Positions 1 to 6,890 of a stretch of 43,422 nt of DNA are shown here, piece by piece; the stretch's first letter is position 1; every line of letters starts with the position of its first letter. A program made the position numbers and the translations under genes. The DNA is from Streptomyces physcomitrii (GTDB lineage: Bacteria; Actinomycetota; Actinomycetes; Streptomycetales; Streptomycetaceae). Below the pieces are notes generated by a model. That model was not told the DNA's origin. It saw nothing but the letters and a program-made list of their open reading frames with translations, and did not search any database. The stretch lies in the NCBI RefSeq assembly GCF_012273655.1, contig NZ_JAAWWP010000035.1:1-43422 (forward strand). The letters run 5' to 3'.

Positions 1-218
1 TGGGGTGTGTGGTCAACGGTCCCGGTGAGGCGCGGGAGGCGGATCTCGGGGTGGCCTCGGGCAACGGCAAGGGGCAGATCTTCGTGAAGGGCGAGGTCAT
101 CGCGACCGTCCCGGAGTCGAAGATCGTGGAGACCTTGATCGAGGAGGCCATGAAGATCGCCGAGCAGATGGAAGCCGAGGGCATCCCCTCCGGCGAACCC
201 GAGATCTCCGTCAGCTGA
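1..218 (+). CDS. ispG: 4-hydroxy-3-methylbut-2-en-1-yl diphosphate synthase, C-terminal part (cut by window start)
   Basis: This is the last ~72 residues of IspG (GcpE), the [4Fe-4S] enzyme of the MEP isoprenoid pathway that reductively opens MEcPP to HMBPP. The reading frame enters at base 3 and begins GCVVNGPGEA, the conserved C-terminal cluster motif; its Cys (bases 6-8) is one of the three cluster ligands in this family and the following NGPGEA is nearly invariant. The tail GKGQIFVKGEV and the helix IVETLIEEAMKIAEQ are typical of actinobacterial IspG. The upstream start is outside the window. A GC hairpin with a short T run follows directly, so the gene probably ends its transcript here. 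The family assignment is secure; only the completeness of the gene is unknown. Confidence 0.95.
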   Translation, partial: GCVVNGPGEAREADLGVASGNGKGQIFVKGEVIATVPESKIVETLIEEAMKIAEQMEAEGIPSGEPEISVS

Positions 219-235
219 CCCGCCCCGGGCGGTGG

Positions 236-273
236 CCCCGGGCCGCCCGCCGATCGGGCGGCACCGGGGTTTT
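236..273 (+). terminator. Rho-independent-type terminator after ispG
   Basis: The arms CCCCGG (236-241) / CCGGGG (264-269) and CCGCCCG (243-249) / CGGGCGG (255-261) fold into one 13-bp hairpin with a CCGAT loop, followed by TTTT at 270-273. A T run after such a stem is uncommon in this GC-rich DNA, which supports real termination. Confidence 0.75.
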
Positions 274-326
274 CCGGCGGGTACAGTGCCAAGACCAGCA
301 ACCGTATTGGTGAGGCCGCTCCGCAC

Positions 327-1175
327 GTGTTGACGCAGACCGCCACCCGGGTCCTCGACCCGGGCGACCTCGACGCCGCCCTCGCGATACTCGACCGCGA
401 GCCGGTGGCCAACGCCTTCGTGGCGTCCCGGGTGCATGTCGCGGGCCTCGACCCCTGGCGCCTCGGCGGCGAGATGTGGGGCTGGTACGAGGACGGCATG
501 CTGGTCTCGCTGTGCTACGCGGGCGCCAACCTGGTCCCCATCTGCGCCACCCCCCAGGCCGTGCGCGCCTTCGCCGACCGGGCCCGCAGGGCCGGCCGCC
601 GCTGCTCCTCGATCGTCGGCCCCGCCGAGCCCACCGCCCTGCTGTGGAAGCACCTCGAACCCCACTGGGGACCGGCCCGCGAGGTCCGCGCCCACCAGCC
701 CCTGATGGTCACCGACCGGCTGCCCACCGAGGCCGAGCCCGATCCGTACGTCCGGCGCATCCGCAAGGACGAGATGGAGACGATCATGCCCGCCTGCGTG
801 GCCATGTTCACCGAGGAGGTCGGCGTCTCCCCGCTGGCCGGGGACGGCGGACTGCTCTACCAGGCCCGGGTCGCCGAACTCGTGGCCGCCGGACGCTCCT
901 TCGCCCGGATCGACGAGGACGGCCAGGTCCTCTTCAAGGCCGAGATCGGCGCCGCCACCCCGGGGGCCTGCCAGATCCAGGGCGTGTGGGTGGCCCCCGA
1001 ACACCGCGGCAAGGGCCTCGCCGCCCCCGGCATGGCCGCCGTGCTGCGCTACGCCCTCGCCGAGGTCTCCCCGGTGGTCAGCCTCTATGTCAACGACTTC
1101 AACGAGGCCGCCCGCGCCACCTACCGCAGGACCGGCTTCCAGGAGACCGGCTCCTTCATGAGCGTGCTCTTCTGA
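327..1175 (+). CDS. GNAT-family N-acetyltransferase with N-terminal DUF4081-type domain
   Basis: 282 residues. The C-terminal half is a GNAT fold: the acetyl-CoA pyrophosphate loop reads VWVAPEHRGKGLAAPG, with R227-G228-K229-G230, followed by the motif-B-like end YVNDFNEAARATYRRTGF. The N-terminal ~130 residues (FVASRV..., GANLVPI..., RCSSIVGP) match the DUF4081 domain usually fused to GNATs in actinobacteria. The start is GTG at 327; no strong Shine-Dalgarno is visible upstream (only GTGAGG at 310-315), so a slightly different start is possible. The gene lies alone between the ispG terminator and a second GNAT gene on the same strand, a position conserved beside ispG and proS in Streptomyces. 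The substrate cannot be inferred. Family assignment is confident, function unknown. Confidence 0.9.
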   Translation: MLTQTATRVLDPGDLDAALAILDREPVANAFVASRVHVAGLDPWRLGGEMWGWYEDGMLVSLCYAGANLVPICATPQAVRAFADRARRAGRRCSSIVGPAEPTALLWKHLEPHWGPAREVRAHQPLMVTDRLPTEAEPDPYVRRIRKDEMETIMPACVAMFTEEVGVSPLAGDGGLLYQARVAELVAAGRSFARIDEDGQVLFKAEIGAATPGACQIQGVWVAPEHRGKGLAAPGMAAVLRYALAEVSPVVSLYVNDFNEAARATYRRTGFQETGSFMSVLF

Positions 1176-1237
1176 CCCGGCCCCCGCAGGTACCCCCGAC
1201 CCCGGCGAAACCCCTGCTGGCCAGGGTTTTGGCGGGG

Positions 1238-1250
1238 TAGTCTCCCCGGC
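1238..1250 (+). promoter_or_regulatory. -10 box for a probably leaderless GNAT gene
   Basis: TAGTCT at 1238-1243 fits the actinobacterial TANNNT -10. Only 7 bases (1244-1250) separate it from the ATG at 1251, which places the expected +1 at or one base from the A of ATG. No Shine-Dalgarno is present and the -35 region is poor. This geometry is typical of leaderless transcripts in Streptomyces. Confidence 0.6.
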
Positions 1251-1814
1251 ATGCTGCGCATCTGCACACCCGGACGGCCCTCCGACATCCTCATCGGACC
1301 GCTGGACCTCGCCGCCCGCGTGGACGAGGCGCTCGCGGTCCAGGCCGAGGCCTTCGGGCTCGGCCCGGAAGAGGTCAACGTGCGGCGCCAGATCGTGCTG
1401 CGCCACCTCACCTTCCCCGGCGCCCGCGCCCTCGGCGCCACCACCGAGGACGGCACCCTGGTCGGCTTCGTCTACGGGATGCCCAACGACCGCCTGCACT
1501 GGTGGTCCACCGTCGTCGAGCCCCACCTCAGCACCCAGGGCCACCAGGGCTGGCTCGACCACTCCTTCGTCATCACCGAGCTGCACGTCCACCCCGGCCA
1601 CCAGAAGCGGGGCGCCGGACGTGCGCTGATCACCCGGATCACCGACACCGCGGACGAACCCCGCTCGATCCTCTCCGCCATCGACGTCGAGAGCCCGGCC
1701 CGCGCCCTGTACCGCTCCCTCGGCTACCAGGACCTCGCCCGGCGGGTGCACTTCCCGAGCGCGCCCCGGCCGTACGCGGTGATGGGCGCGCCGCTGCCGC
1801 TGCGCAGGCCCTGA
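1251..1814 (+). CDS. GNAT-family N-acetyltransferase
   Basis: 187 residues, a single GNAT domain. The acetyl-CoA binding region reads ITELHVHPGHQKRGAGRALI, i.e. V-x-P-x-x-Q-x-x-G-x-G, with the usual R of R-x-x-G replaced in register by Q-K-R-G-A-G. The C-terminal motif is AIDVESPARALYRSLGYQ, where the helix and the conserved Tyr close the acetyl-CoA site. The start ATG at 1251 is chosen because it sits 7 bases behind a clear -10 box and no ribosome binding site is present. The gene is independent of the preceding GNAT (75-base gap) and precedes proS by 108 bases. Acceptor substrate unknown; amino-acid or antibiotic acetylation are both possible for such small GNATs, with nothing here to decide. 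Confidence 0.88.
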   Translation: MLRICTPGRPSDILIGPLDLAARVDEALAVQAEAFGLGPEEVNVRRQIVLRHLTFPGARALGATTEDGTLVGFVYGMPNDRLHWWSTVVEPHLSTQGHQGWLDHSFVITELHVHPGHQKRGAGRALITRITDTADEPRSILSAIDVESPARALYRSLGYQDLARRVHFPSAPRPYAVMGAPLPLRRP

Positions 1815-1883
1815 GGCGCGAGGGCGGGCCACCGGGCGTACCGCGGGCGGGTTATGGATTTCCACCGGCCCCCGCCGCCCGGC

Positions 1884-1916
1884 TAACCTCTCGCCATCAC
1901 CCTTTCGTAGCAGGAG
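1884..1916 (+). promoter_or_regulatory. Putative proS promoter -10 and ribosome binding site
   Basis: TAACCT at 1884-1889 matches TANNNT and would give a short leader of about 27 bases. AGGAGA at 1912-1916 (read as CAGGAGATCACC) lies 6 bases before the ATG at 1923 and fixes the proS start. No convincing -35 hexamer is seen. Confidence 0.45.
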
Positions 1917-1922
1917 ATCACC

Positions 1923-3614
1923 ATGGCCCAGGTCCAGCGCATGTCCCAGTTGATGATCAAGACGCTGCGCGACGACCCGGCGGACGCCGAGACGCTGAGC
2001 CACAAGCTGCTGGTCCGCGCGGGCTATGTGCGCCGGACCTCCGCCGGCATCTGGAGCTGGCTGCCGCTCGGCAAGCGGGTCCTGGACAACATCTCCCGCA
2101 TCGTGCGCGAGGAGATGGACGCCATCGGCGCCCAGGAGGTGCTGCTCCCGGCCCTGCTGCCCAAGGAGCCCTACCAGGAGTCCGGCCGCTGGGAGGAGTA
2201 CGGCGACCTGCTCTTCCGCCTCCAGGACCGCAAGGGCGCCGACTATCTGCTCGGCCCCACCCACGAGGAGATCTTCACCCTCGTGGTCAAGGACCAGTGC
2301 ACGTCCTACAAGGACCTGCCGGTGATGCTCTACCAGATCCAGACCAAGTACCGCGACGAGGCCCGCCCCCGCTCCGGGGTGCTGCGCGGCCGCGAGTTCC
2401 AGATGAAGGACTCGTACTCCTTCGACGTCAGCGACGAGGGGCTCGAGGAGTCCTACCGCCTGCACCGCGAGGCCTACCAGAAGATCTTCGCCCGCCTCGG
2501 CCTCGACTACCGCATCGTCTCCGCGGTCTCCGGCGCGATGGGCGGCTCCGCCTCCGAGGAGTTCCTCGCCCCCGCGGCCGCCGGCGAGGACACCTTCGCG
2601 GACTGCCCGCACTGCGACTACGCCGCCAACACCGAGGCCGTCACCTTCGCGCTCACCCCGGCCGAGGGCGAGCACGGCGCGGTCGAGGAGCTGGACACCC
2701 CGGACACCCCGACCATCGAGACGCTCGCCGAGCACCTCGGGGTGCCCGCCGCGGCGACCCTGAAGAACCTCCTGGTCAAGGTGGACGGGGAGATCGTCGC
2801 CGTCGGCGTGCCCGGCAACCGCGAGGTCGACCTCGGCAAGCTCGGCGAGCACCTGGCGCCCGCCGAGGTCGAACTGGTCACCGCCGAGGACTTCGTGGGC
2901 CGCGAGGACCTGGTGCGCGGCTATGTCGGACCGCAGGGCCTGGAGAAGGTCCGCTACCTCGCCGACCCGCGCGTCGCCCCCGGCACCGCCTGGATCACCG
3001 GTGCCAACAAGGAGGGCAAGCACGCGAAGAACGTCGTCGCGGGCCGGGACTTCGAGGTGGACGAGTACGTAGACGTGGTCGTGGTCGAGGAGGGCGACCC
3101 CTGCCCCCAGTGCGGCACCGGCCTCGTCCTCGACCGCGCCATCGAGATCGGCCACATCTTCCAGCTCGGCCGCAAGTACGCCGACACCTTCCAGCTCGAC
3201 GTCCTCGGCAAGGAGGGCAAGCCGGTCCGGGTCACCATGGGCTCGTACGGCATCGGCGTCTCGCGCGCGGTCGCCGCGCTCGCCGAGCAGAGCGCCGACG
3301 GGCAGGGCCTGTGCTGGCCCCGCGAGGTGGCCCCGGCCGAGGTGCACGTGGTCGCCGCGGGCAAGGCGCTGCAGACCGAACTCGCCCTGGAGGTCGGCGA
3401 ACGGCTCGGCGCGGCCGGGCTGCGCGTCCTGGTCGACGACCGCGCGGGGGTCTCGCCCGGCGTGAAGTTCACCGACGCCGAACTGATCGGCGTGCCCACC
3501 ATCCTGGTCGCCGGCCGCCGCTCCGCCGAGGGCATCGTCGAGCTCAAGGACCGCCGTACGGGGGAGCGGGAGGAGCTGACGGTGGAGGAGGCTGTGGGGC
3601 GGCTTACTGCTTGA
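1923..3614 (+). CDS. proS: Prolyl-tRNA synthetase (bacterial type with INS editing domain)
   Basis: 563 residues, close to the 565-570 usual for bacterial-type ProRS. Class II motifs are visible: motif 1 region TSAGIWSWLPLGKRVLDNI (about 38-56), motif 2 from R144 (RDEARPRSG...GREFQMKD), motif 3 MGSYGIGVSR (439-448) with the ATP-binding Arg. Between motifs 2 and 3, about residues 225-390, lies the YbaK-like INS domain that hydrolyses Ala-tRNA(Pro), including TLKNLLVKVDGE and GVPGNREVDLGKL. Cys pairs CPHC (C228) and CPQC flank it, as in many actinobacterial ProRS. The C-terminal ~110 residues are the anticodon-binding domain. Start ATG 1923 has a good ribosome binding site. It charges tRNA(Pro) in the cytosol. 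Transcription ends in a convergent, repeat-built terminator just downstream. Confidence 0.97.
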   Translation: MAQVQRMSQLMIKTLRDDPADAETLSHKLLVRAGYVRRTSAGIWSWLPLGKRVLDNISRIVREEMDAIGAQEVLLPALLPKEPYQESGRWEEYGDLLFRLQDRKGADYLLGPTHEEIFTLVVKDQCTSYKDLPVMLYQIQTKYRDEARPRSGVLRGREFQMKDSYSFDVSDEGLEESYRLHREAYQKIFARLGLDYRIVSAVSGAMGGSASEEFLAPAAAGEDTFADCPHCDYAANTEAVTFALTPAEGEHGAVEELDTPDTPTIETLAEHLGVPAAATLKNLLVKVDGEIVAVGVPGNREVDLGKLGEHLAPAEVELVTAEDFVGREDLVRGYVGPQGLEKVRYLADPRVAPGTAWITGANKEGKHAKNVVAGRDFEVDEYVDVVVVEEGDPCPQCGTGLVLDRAIEIGHIFQLGRKYADTFQLDVLGKEGKPVRVTMGSYGIGVSRAVAALAEQSADGQGLCWPREVAPAEVHVVAAGKALQTELALEVGERLGAAGLRVLVDDRAGVSPGVKFTDAELIGVPTILVAGRRSAEGIVELKDRRTGEREELTVEEAVGRLTA

Positions 3615-3690
3615 GGGGTGGGTACGGGGGCGGGGTGCGTGGGGTGTGGAGTGCCGGGGGGTGTGGAGCGCCGGGGGGTGGGGGGAACGG

Positions 3691-3835
3691 GGCCGATGAC
3701 AGGTGACAGCTGACGGATGACAGATAGTGAAATCCGTCATCTGTCATCCGTCACTTGATATCCGTCACCTGTGATCCGCCACCCGTCATCCGCCAACTGC
3801 CGGCTGTCACCCGTCGGCTGTCACCCGTCAGTTGC
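3691..3835. repeat. Degenerate ATCCGTCACCTG-type repeat cluster
   Basis: At least eight imperfect copies of a ~13-base unit related to ATCCGTCACCTGT follow one another in both orientations, for example at 3732, 3747, 3760, 3774 and 3788 on the plus strand and GGTGACAG / GATGACAG on the other. The copies generate the nested stems of the terminator. 3615-3946 holds no credible gene; the rest is C-rich sequence with CGCGCCCGACCCTCGCA-like echoes. Confidence 0.65.
3700..3771. terminator. Repeat-built bidirectional terminator between proS and the convergent kinase-like gene
   Basis: A 15-bp perfect stem (3711-3725 with 3739-3753, loop 3726-3738) is nested inside a further 8-bp stem (CAGGTGAC 3700-3707 with GTCACCTG 3764-3771). 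No T run follows. It lies between the stop of proS (3614) and the stop of the minus-strand gene (3947), where a bidirectional terminator is expected. Confidence 0.6.
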
Positions 3836-3923
3836 TCCCGCTCTCGCGCCCCCGACCCTCGCGCTCTCGCTCCCGCGCGCCCGACCCTCGCACCCCCGCC
3901 CCCGGCACCTCCCCGCCCTCGCA

Positions 3924-3955
3924 CCCCGACTCACAACCACCCCGACTCACAACCA
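3924..3955. repeat. 16-bp perfect tandem duplication at the 3' end of the kinase-like gene
   Basis: CCCCGACTCACAACCA occurs twice in direct contact (3924-3939 and 3940-3955). The second copy holds the stop codon of the minus-strand gene (TCA at 3947-3949), so the duplication copied the gene end into the intergenic region. Confidence 0.85.
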
Positions 3956-4867
3956 CCCCGCGAACTCCATCAGCAACTCGCTGTCCTGCTCCCGCCCCAC
4001 CCGCCGTGCCCGCACGCCCGACTCCACCGCGCGGAACAGGGTCCAGCCGCGCAGCCGTTCCTGGTCGAGCTCCAGGGACTCGGCGAGCCGCTTGACCCGG
4101 CGCCGGGTGGTCGCGGGGCCCGAGGGCGAGGCGATCAGGTCCTCCACCCGGTCGCGGACCAGCCGGGCCAGGTCGAAGGCGCACTCGCCGACCACAGGGT
4201 CGGGGCCGACCGCGAGCCAGGGGGAGCGTTCGGCGCCGAGTACCTTGCTCTGCCGGAAGGTGCCGTGCAGCAGGTGCTCCTGCGGCGGGGCGGTGAGCAG
4301 CTCCTGCCGGGCGCCCAGCGCGGCGTCCACCAGCGGGGCGAGGTCGGGATCCGCGCGGGCGTCCGCCGCCATGGCCTCGGCCTGCCGCCCGGTGCGCGCG
4401 GCCACCGTCTCGAAGCGGTGTCCCTCGGGCGGCGGCACCCACAGGCGGCGCAGGGTGCCCGCCGCCTCCAGCATCGACTTGGCCTCGGGCAGGGTCCGTA
4501 CCGACACATCGGGGTGCAGCCGCTCCAGGAGCAGGGCGCCGTTCTCCTCGCCGCCGGGACCGTCGTCGAGGAGCCGTACCGCGCCGAGGCCGCCCCAGTG
4601 GGCGAGGGCGGCGCGTTCCGCCTCGGGGCGGGCGCGCGGGGGCGCCAGCTTCAGGACCGCGGGGGAGCCGTCGGCCCGGCGGACGAAGACCACCAGGCTG
4701 CTGCGGCCGCCCGGCACCTGCACCCGCTCGGCGGTCGACTCCCGTGCGGCGACGGCCTGTTCGGCCAGTGCGGGCAGGCGGTGGAGCCAGTCGGCGATCT
4801 CCCCGGCCCCGGAGGCCGGTGTCTCGCCCAGTGCTCTGACGAGGCGCTGCGGCGGTGCGAAAGCCAT
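3947..4867 (-). CDS. Aminoglycoside/hydroxyurea phosphotransferase-like protein lacking kinase catalytic residues
   Basis: 306 residues. Overall pattern is the APH(6)/hydroxyurea kinase family: an N-lobe with the strand SLVVFVRRADGSPAVLKLAPP (Lys of the ATP-binding VLK kept), then ALLLERL, then a C-lobe ending in an EC-AFDLARLVRDR segment like the family's P-A-Y-D-x-A-x-L. However, the Brenner loop, normally HGDLHxxN, reads H201-G-T-F-R-Q-S-K208, so the catalytic Asp and the Asn are Thr and Lys; and the metal-binding Asp of A-I-D-P-K is Gly (AVGPDP, G221). Phosphotransfer is therefore unlikely. The start ATG at 4867 is chosen because the N-terminus MAFAPPQRLVRALGETP is well conserved in character and the gap to the next gene is short (39 bases). 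It is probably co-transcribed with the DUF4439 and lipoprotein genes upstream. Role unknown; a binding or regulatory pseudokinase is my inference. Confidence 0.8.
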   Translation of the reverse strand: MAFAPPQRLVRALGETPASGAGEIADWLHRLPALAEQAVAARESTAERVQVPGGRSSLVVFVRRADGSPAVLKLAPPRARPEAERAALAHWGGLGAVRLLDDGPGGEENGALLLERLHPDVSVRTLPEAKSMLEAAGTLRRLWVPPPEGHRFETVAARTGRQAEAMAADARADPDLAPLVDAALGARQELLTAPPQEHLLHGTFRQSKVLGAERSPWLAVGPDPVVGECAFDLARLVRDRVEDLIASPSGPATTRRRVKRLAESLELDQERLRGWTLFRAVESGVRARRVGREQDSELLMEFAGWL

Positions 4868-4906
4868 GCGCGAGTCGTTTCCTTCCCCTGCCGCCGCCCG
4901 GCGGTC

Positions 4907-5512
4907 CTACGTCTGCGGCGCCTGCCCGGCGGTCGCGGTGCCGTCCGACACCTTCTTCGCCGGCCGCTCGGAGAGACCAGGGAAGGCTACGCTCCCGTCC
5001 CGCCAGCGCGCTGCCCGCACCGCTGCCTCGCGCAGCGCGCGCGCCGCCTCCTTGCGCTCCTCGCCGGGCACGGCGCGCACCAGGTCCGAGTAGACGGCGG
5101 CCACCCGGTCCTCCAGCTCCGCGGCGAGCCGCCGGGCCGCGGCCGCGTCGGTGACCGGGAAGGGCAGCGCGTACCCCGCGGCGGCCGGCCGGGGCGCCGC
5201 GCCCAGGTCGCGCACGCTGCGGCGCAGCGCGTCCCGCCGGGCGCGATGGGCCTCGTAGCCCTCGCGGGCCTGCGCCTTGCCGTCCTTGCCGATGCGCCCG
5301 CCGACGACGCCGTAGCCGTACACCGCCGCGTGCTCGGCGGCGAGCGCGGCCTGCACGGCGCGCAGCCGGGCCTGCTCGGCCTTGTCGTCCGCGACCGCCC
5401 GCGCCCTCCGGTCCGCCGCCCCGGCCCTGCCGTCCGCCGCCTCCGTCCCGCCCGCCGAGGCGCGCTCCGCGATCACCGGCCCTTCGCCCGAGAGCCCGTC
5501 ACGAGGCGCCAT
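4907..5512 (-). CDS. DUF4439 ferritin-like domain protein
   Basis: 201 residues from the ATG at 5512. After a low-complexity N-terminus of about 50 residues, the helical bundle carries the features of DUF4439: LRAVQAALAAEHAAVYGYG (helix with E-H pair), YEAHRARRDALRR (E-x-H-x-x-R), YALPFPVTDAAAA, then ALREAAVRAARW near the end. E-H and E-x-x-H pairs are what a ferritin-like fold uses to bind metals, but no function is established for the family as far as I know. Start choice: ATG 5512 (MAPRDG) is preferred; in-frame GTG codons at 5521 and 5581 are possible, the last overlapping the upstream lipoprotein gene. A weak purine stretch GAAGGGA precedes by 11 bases. It lies in one minus-strand run with the lipoprotein upstream and the pseudokinase downstream. 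Confidence 0.8.
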   Translation of the reverse strand: MAPRDGLSGEGPVIAERASAGGTEAADGRAGAADRRARAVADDKAEQARLRAVQAALAAEHAAVYGYGVVGGRIGKDGKAQAREGYEAHRARRDALRRSVRDLGAAPRPAAAGYALPFPVTDAAAARRLAAELEDRVAAVYSDLVRAVPGEERKEAARALREAAVRAARWRDGSVAFPGLSERPAKKVSDGTATAGQAPQT

Positions 5513-5567
5513 GGGGGTCACCGTCCCTTCGTCAGGAAGAAGTCCGCCGCGCGTCAGGAGGCGCGTG

Positions 5568-5601
5568 TCGTCAGGAAGCACGTGTCGTCAGGAAGTACGT
5601 G
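5568..5601. repeat. 17-bp tandem duplication spanning the lipoprotein stop codon
   Basis: TCGTCAGGAAGYACGTG is present twice in contact (5568-5584 and 5585-5601, one mismatch); shorter echoes CGTCAGGAAG and CGTCAGGAGG lie at 5529-5538 and 5552-5561. The stop of the lipoprotein gene (5571-5573) lies in the first copy, and an alternative GTG start of the next gene lies in it as well. Confidence 0.85.
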
Positions 5602-6131
5602 TGGACGGCGCCGCAGGCCGCCACCGAGGCGAGCAGCCGGGCGGTCTCGCCGGGGGCGGCGGTCAGCGCGGCCTCCCTGCGTTCGGTGAGGGTCTTCTCG
5701 TTCCGGGCGAGGAAGGCGAGCGCGTCCGCCTCCTTCTCCGGTACGCCGGCTTCCGGAGAAGGGGAGCCCATCGCGGCGGACGGGCGCGGGGTCGCGGCCT
5801 CGGCGCCCGCCTGCGCGCCGCCGCCGAACGCGGACACATGGCGGGCGACCTCGGTGCGCAGCGGGGTCAGCCGCGCGGTCAGCCGCGGATGGGCGGCGAT
5901 CACCGCGTCGTACTGGTCGAGGAGGAGGGCGCTGTCGCGTGCCGCGCGGGCGCGGGCGCGCTGGTCGGCGTCGGCCGCGCGGCCCTTCTCGGTACCGGAT
6001 CCGGTGGAGCAGCCCGCGAGCAGCAGGAGGCCCGTGCCGCCCGCGCAGACGAGGAGGGACCTTCGCCCCGGTCCGGGGCCGGTGGCTGACGGCTGCCCGG
6101 GACGGGCGGGTGGCGACTCGGGGTGCGGCAC
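5571..6131 (-). CDS. Secreted helical lipoprotein, probable Tat-type signal
   Basis: 186 residues. The N-terminus has R23-R24 (GPGRRSLLV), a hydrophobic run and a lipobox L-A-G-C41, so it should be lipidated at Cys41 and anchored outside the membrane; the RR-x-L-L context allows Tat export. The mature part is predicted helical (LLDQYDAVIAAHPRLTARL, EVARHVSAFGG, ALAFLARNEKTLTERRE, LLASVAACGAVHTYFL), with scattered His and Glu, similar in character to the DUF4439 neighbour; the two may be a paired extracytoplasmic/cytoplasmic helical set. Start is GTG at 6131 with GAGGA 8 bases before it. The stop sits in a tandem repeat. Divergent from rimP. No specific function can be given. Confidence 0.78.
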   Translation of the reverse strand: MPHPESPPARPGQPSATGPGPGRRSLLVCAGGTGLLLLAGCSTGSGTEKGRAADADQRARARAARDSALLLDQYDAVIAAHPRLTARLTPLRTEVARHVSAFGGGAQAGAEAATPRPSAAMGSPSPEAGVPEKEADALAFLARNEKTLTERREAALTAAPGETARLLASVAACGAVHTYFLTTRAS

Positions 6132-6298
6132 GGCGTACGTCCTCGGGAGTTCGCACAGCGGACTGCTGCTGGTGTGATTGCGTGATCACCGTACCGTCGG
6201 ATTCGCGCCGCCACCGCCATCGGCTCGTCCATCCGGCGACACCCGCCCGAGCGGCCGAAGCGGCCCGGAGGATGGCCGCGACACCCCCGGCGAACCGA

Positions 6299-6349
6299 TA
6301 CCCTTGACCGACACGCGACCTTCCCACAACAGCACACGCGGCCGAGGAG
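6299..6349 (+). promoter_or_regulatory. Putative rimP promoter (-10) and ribosome binding site
   Basis: TACCCT at 6299-6304 fits TANNNT and would give a ~47-base leader; no good -35 is seen. GAGGAG at 6344-6349, 8 bases before ATG 6358, fixes the rimP start and rules against the longer frame open from 6178. Confidence 0.4.
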
Positions 6350-6357
6350 TCACCCGG

Positions 6358-6888
6358 ATGAGCACCACCCAGAGCGAGAGGCTGCGGGAACTCCTGGAGC
6401 CCCTCGTCACCTCCAAGGACCTGGATCTCGAGGAGATCACGGTGACCCCGGCGGGAAAGCGGCGTGTGCTGCGCATCGTGGTCGACTCCGACGAGGGCGT
6501 GCTCCTGGACACCTGCGCCGAGCTGAGCCGTGAGATCTCCGACCGGCTCGACGCGGACGACGCCATGGGACAGGGCGAGTACGTCCTGGAAGTGACCTCC
6601 CCCGGAGCCGACCGCCCGCTGACCGAGCACCGGCACTACGCCCGCGCGACCGGGCGCCTGGTGAAGTTCCAGCTGGCCGAGGGCGGCGAGCTGACCGCCC
6701 GGATCCTGACGGCGGACCGGGACGGTCTCGACCTGGAGGTGCCCGGCGTCAAGGGCCGCAGGCCCACCGCCCGCCGGCTCGCCTTCGAGGAGATCGCCAA
6801 GGCGCGCGTGGAGATCGAGTTCAACCGCAAGAGCAGCAGCGCAGCGGGCGCCACCGGCGCCGGGGACGCAGAGGCAGAGGAGGCGTAG
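6358..6888 (+). CDS. rimP: Ribosome maturation factor RimP
   Basis: 176 residues. RimP binds the 30S subunit and assists assembly of its 3' domain. Recognisable segments: LVTSKDLDLEEITVTPAGKRRVLRIVVDS (N-terminal alpha/beta domain), LDTCAELSREISDRLDADD, then the hallmark YVLEVTSPGADRPLTEHRHYARATGRLV and a small C-terminal SH3-like barrel (GLDLEVPGVKG...RRLAFEEIAKARVEIEF). A short Ser/Ala/Glu tail follows. ATG 6358 has GAGGAG 8 bases upstream; the open frame continues to 6178 but that extension has no conservation or ribosome site. First gene of the rimP-nusA-ylxR-infB block; only two bases separate it from nusA. Confidence 0.95.
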   Translation: MSTTQSERLRELLEPLVTSKDLDLEEITVTPAGKRRVLRIVVDSDEGVLLDTCAELSREISDRLDADDAMGQGEYVLEVTSPGADRPLTEHRHYARATGRLVKFQLAEGGELTARILTADRDGLDLEVPGVKGRRPTARRLAFEEIAKARVEIEFNRKSSSAAGATGAGDAEAEEA

Positions 6889-6890
6889 CC

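Noticed and set aside
1502..3706. Long plus-strand frame overlapping the second GNAT gene and proS
   Set aside because: Out-of-frame shadow of both; the in-frame product is standard ProRS.
3691..3835. Possible CRISPR-like array from repeated ATCCGTCA units
   Set aside because: Units are ~13 bases, degenerate, in both orientations, without unique spacers of fixed length; no cas genes.
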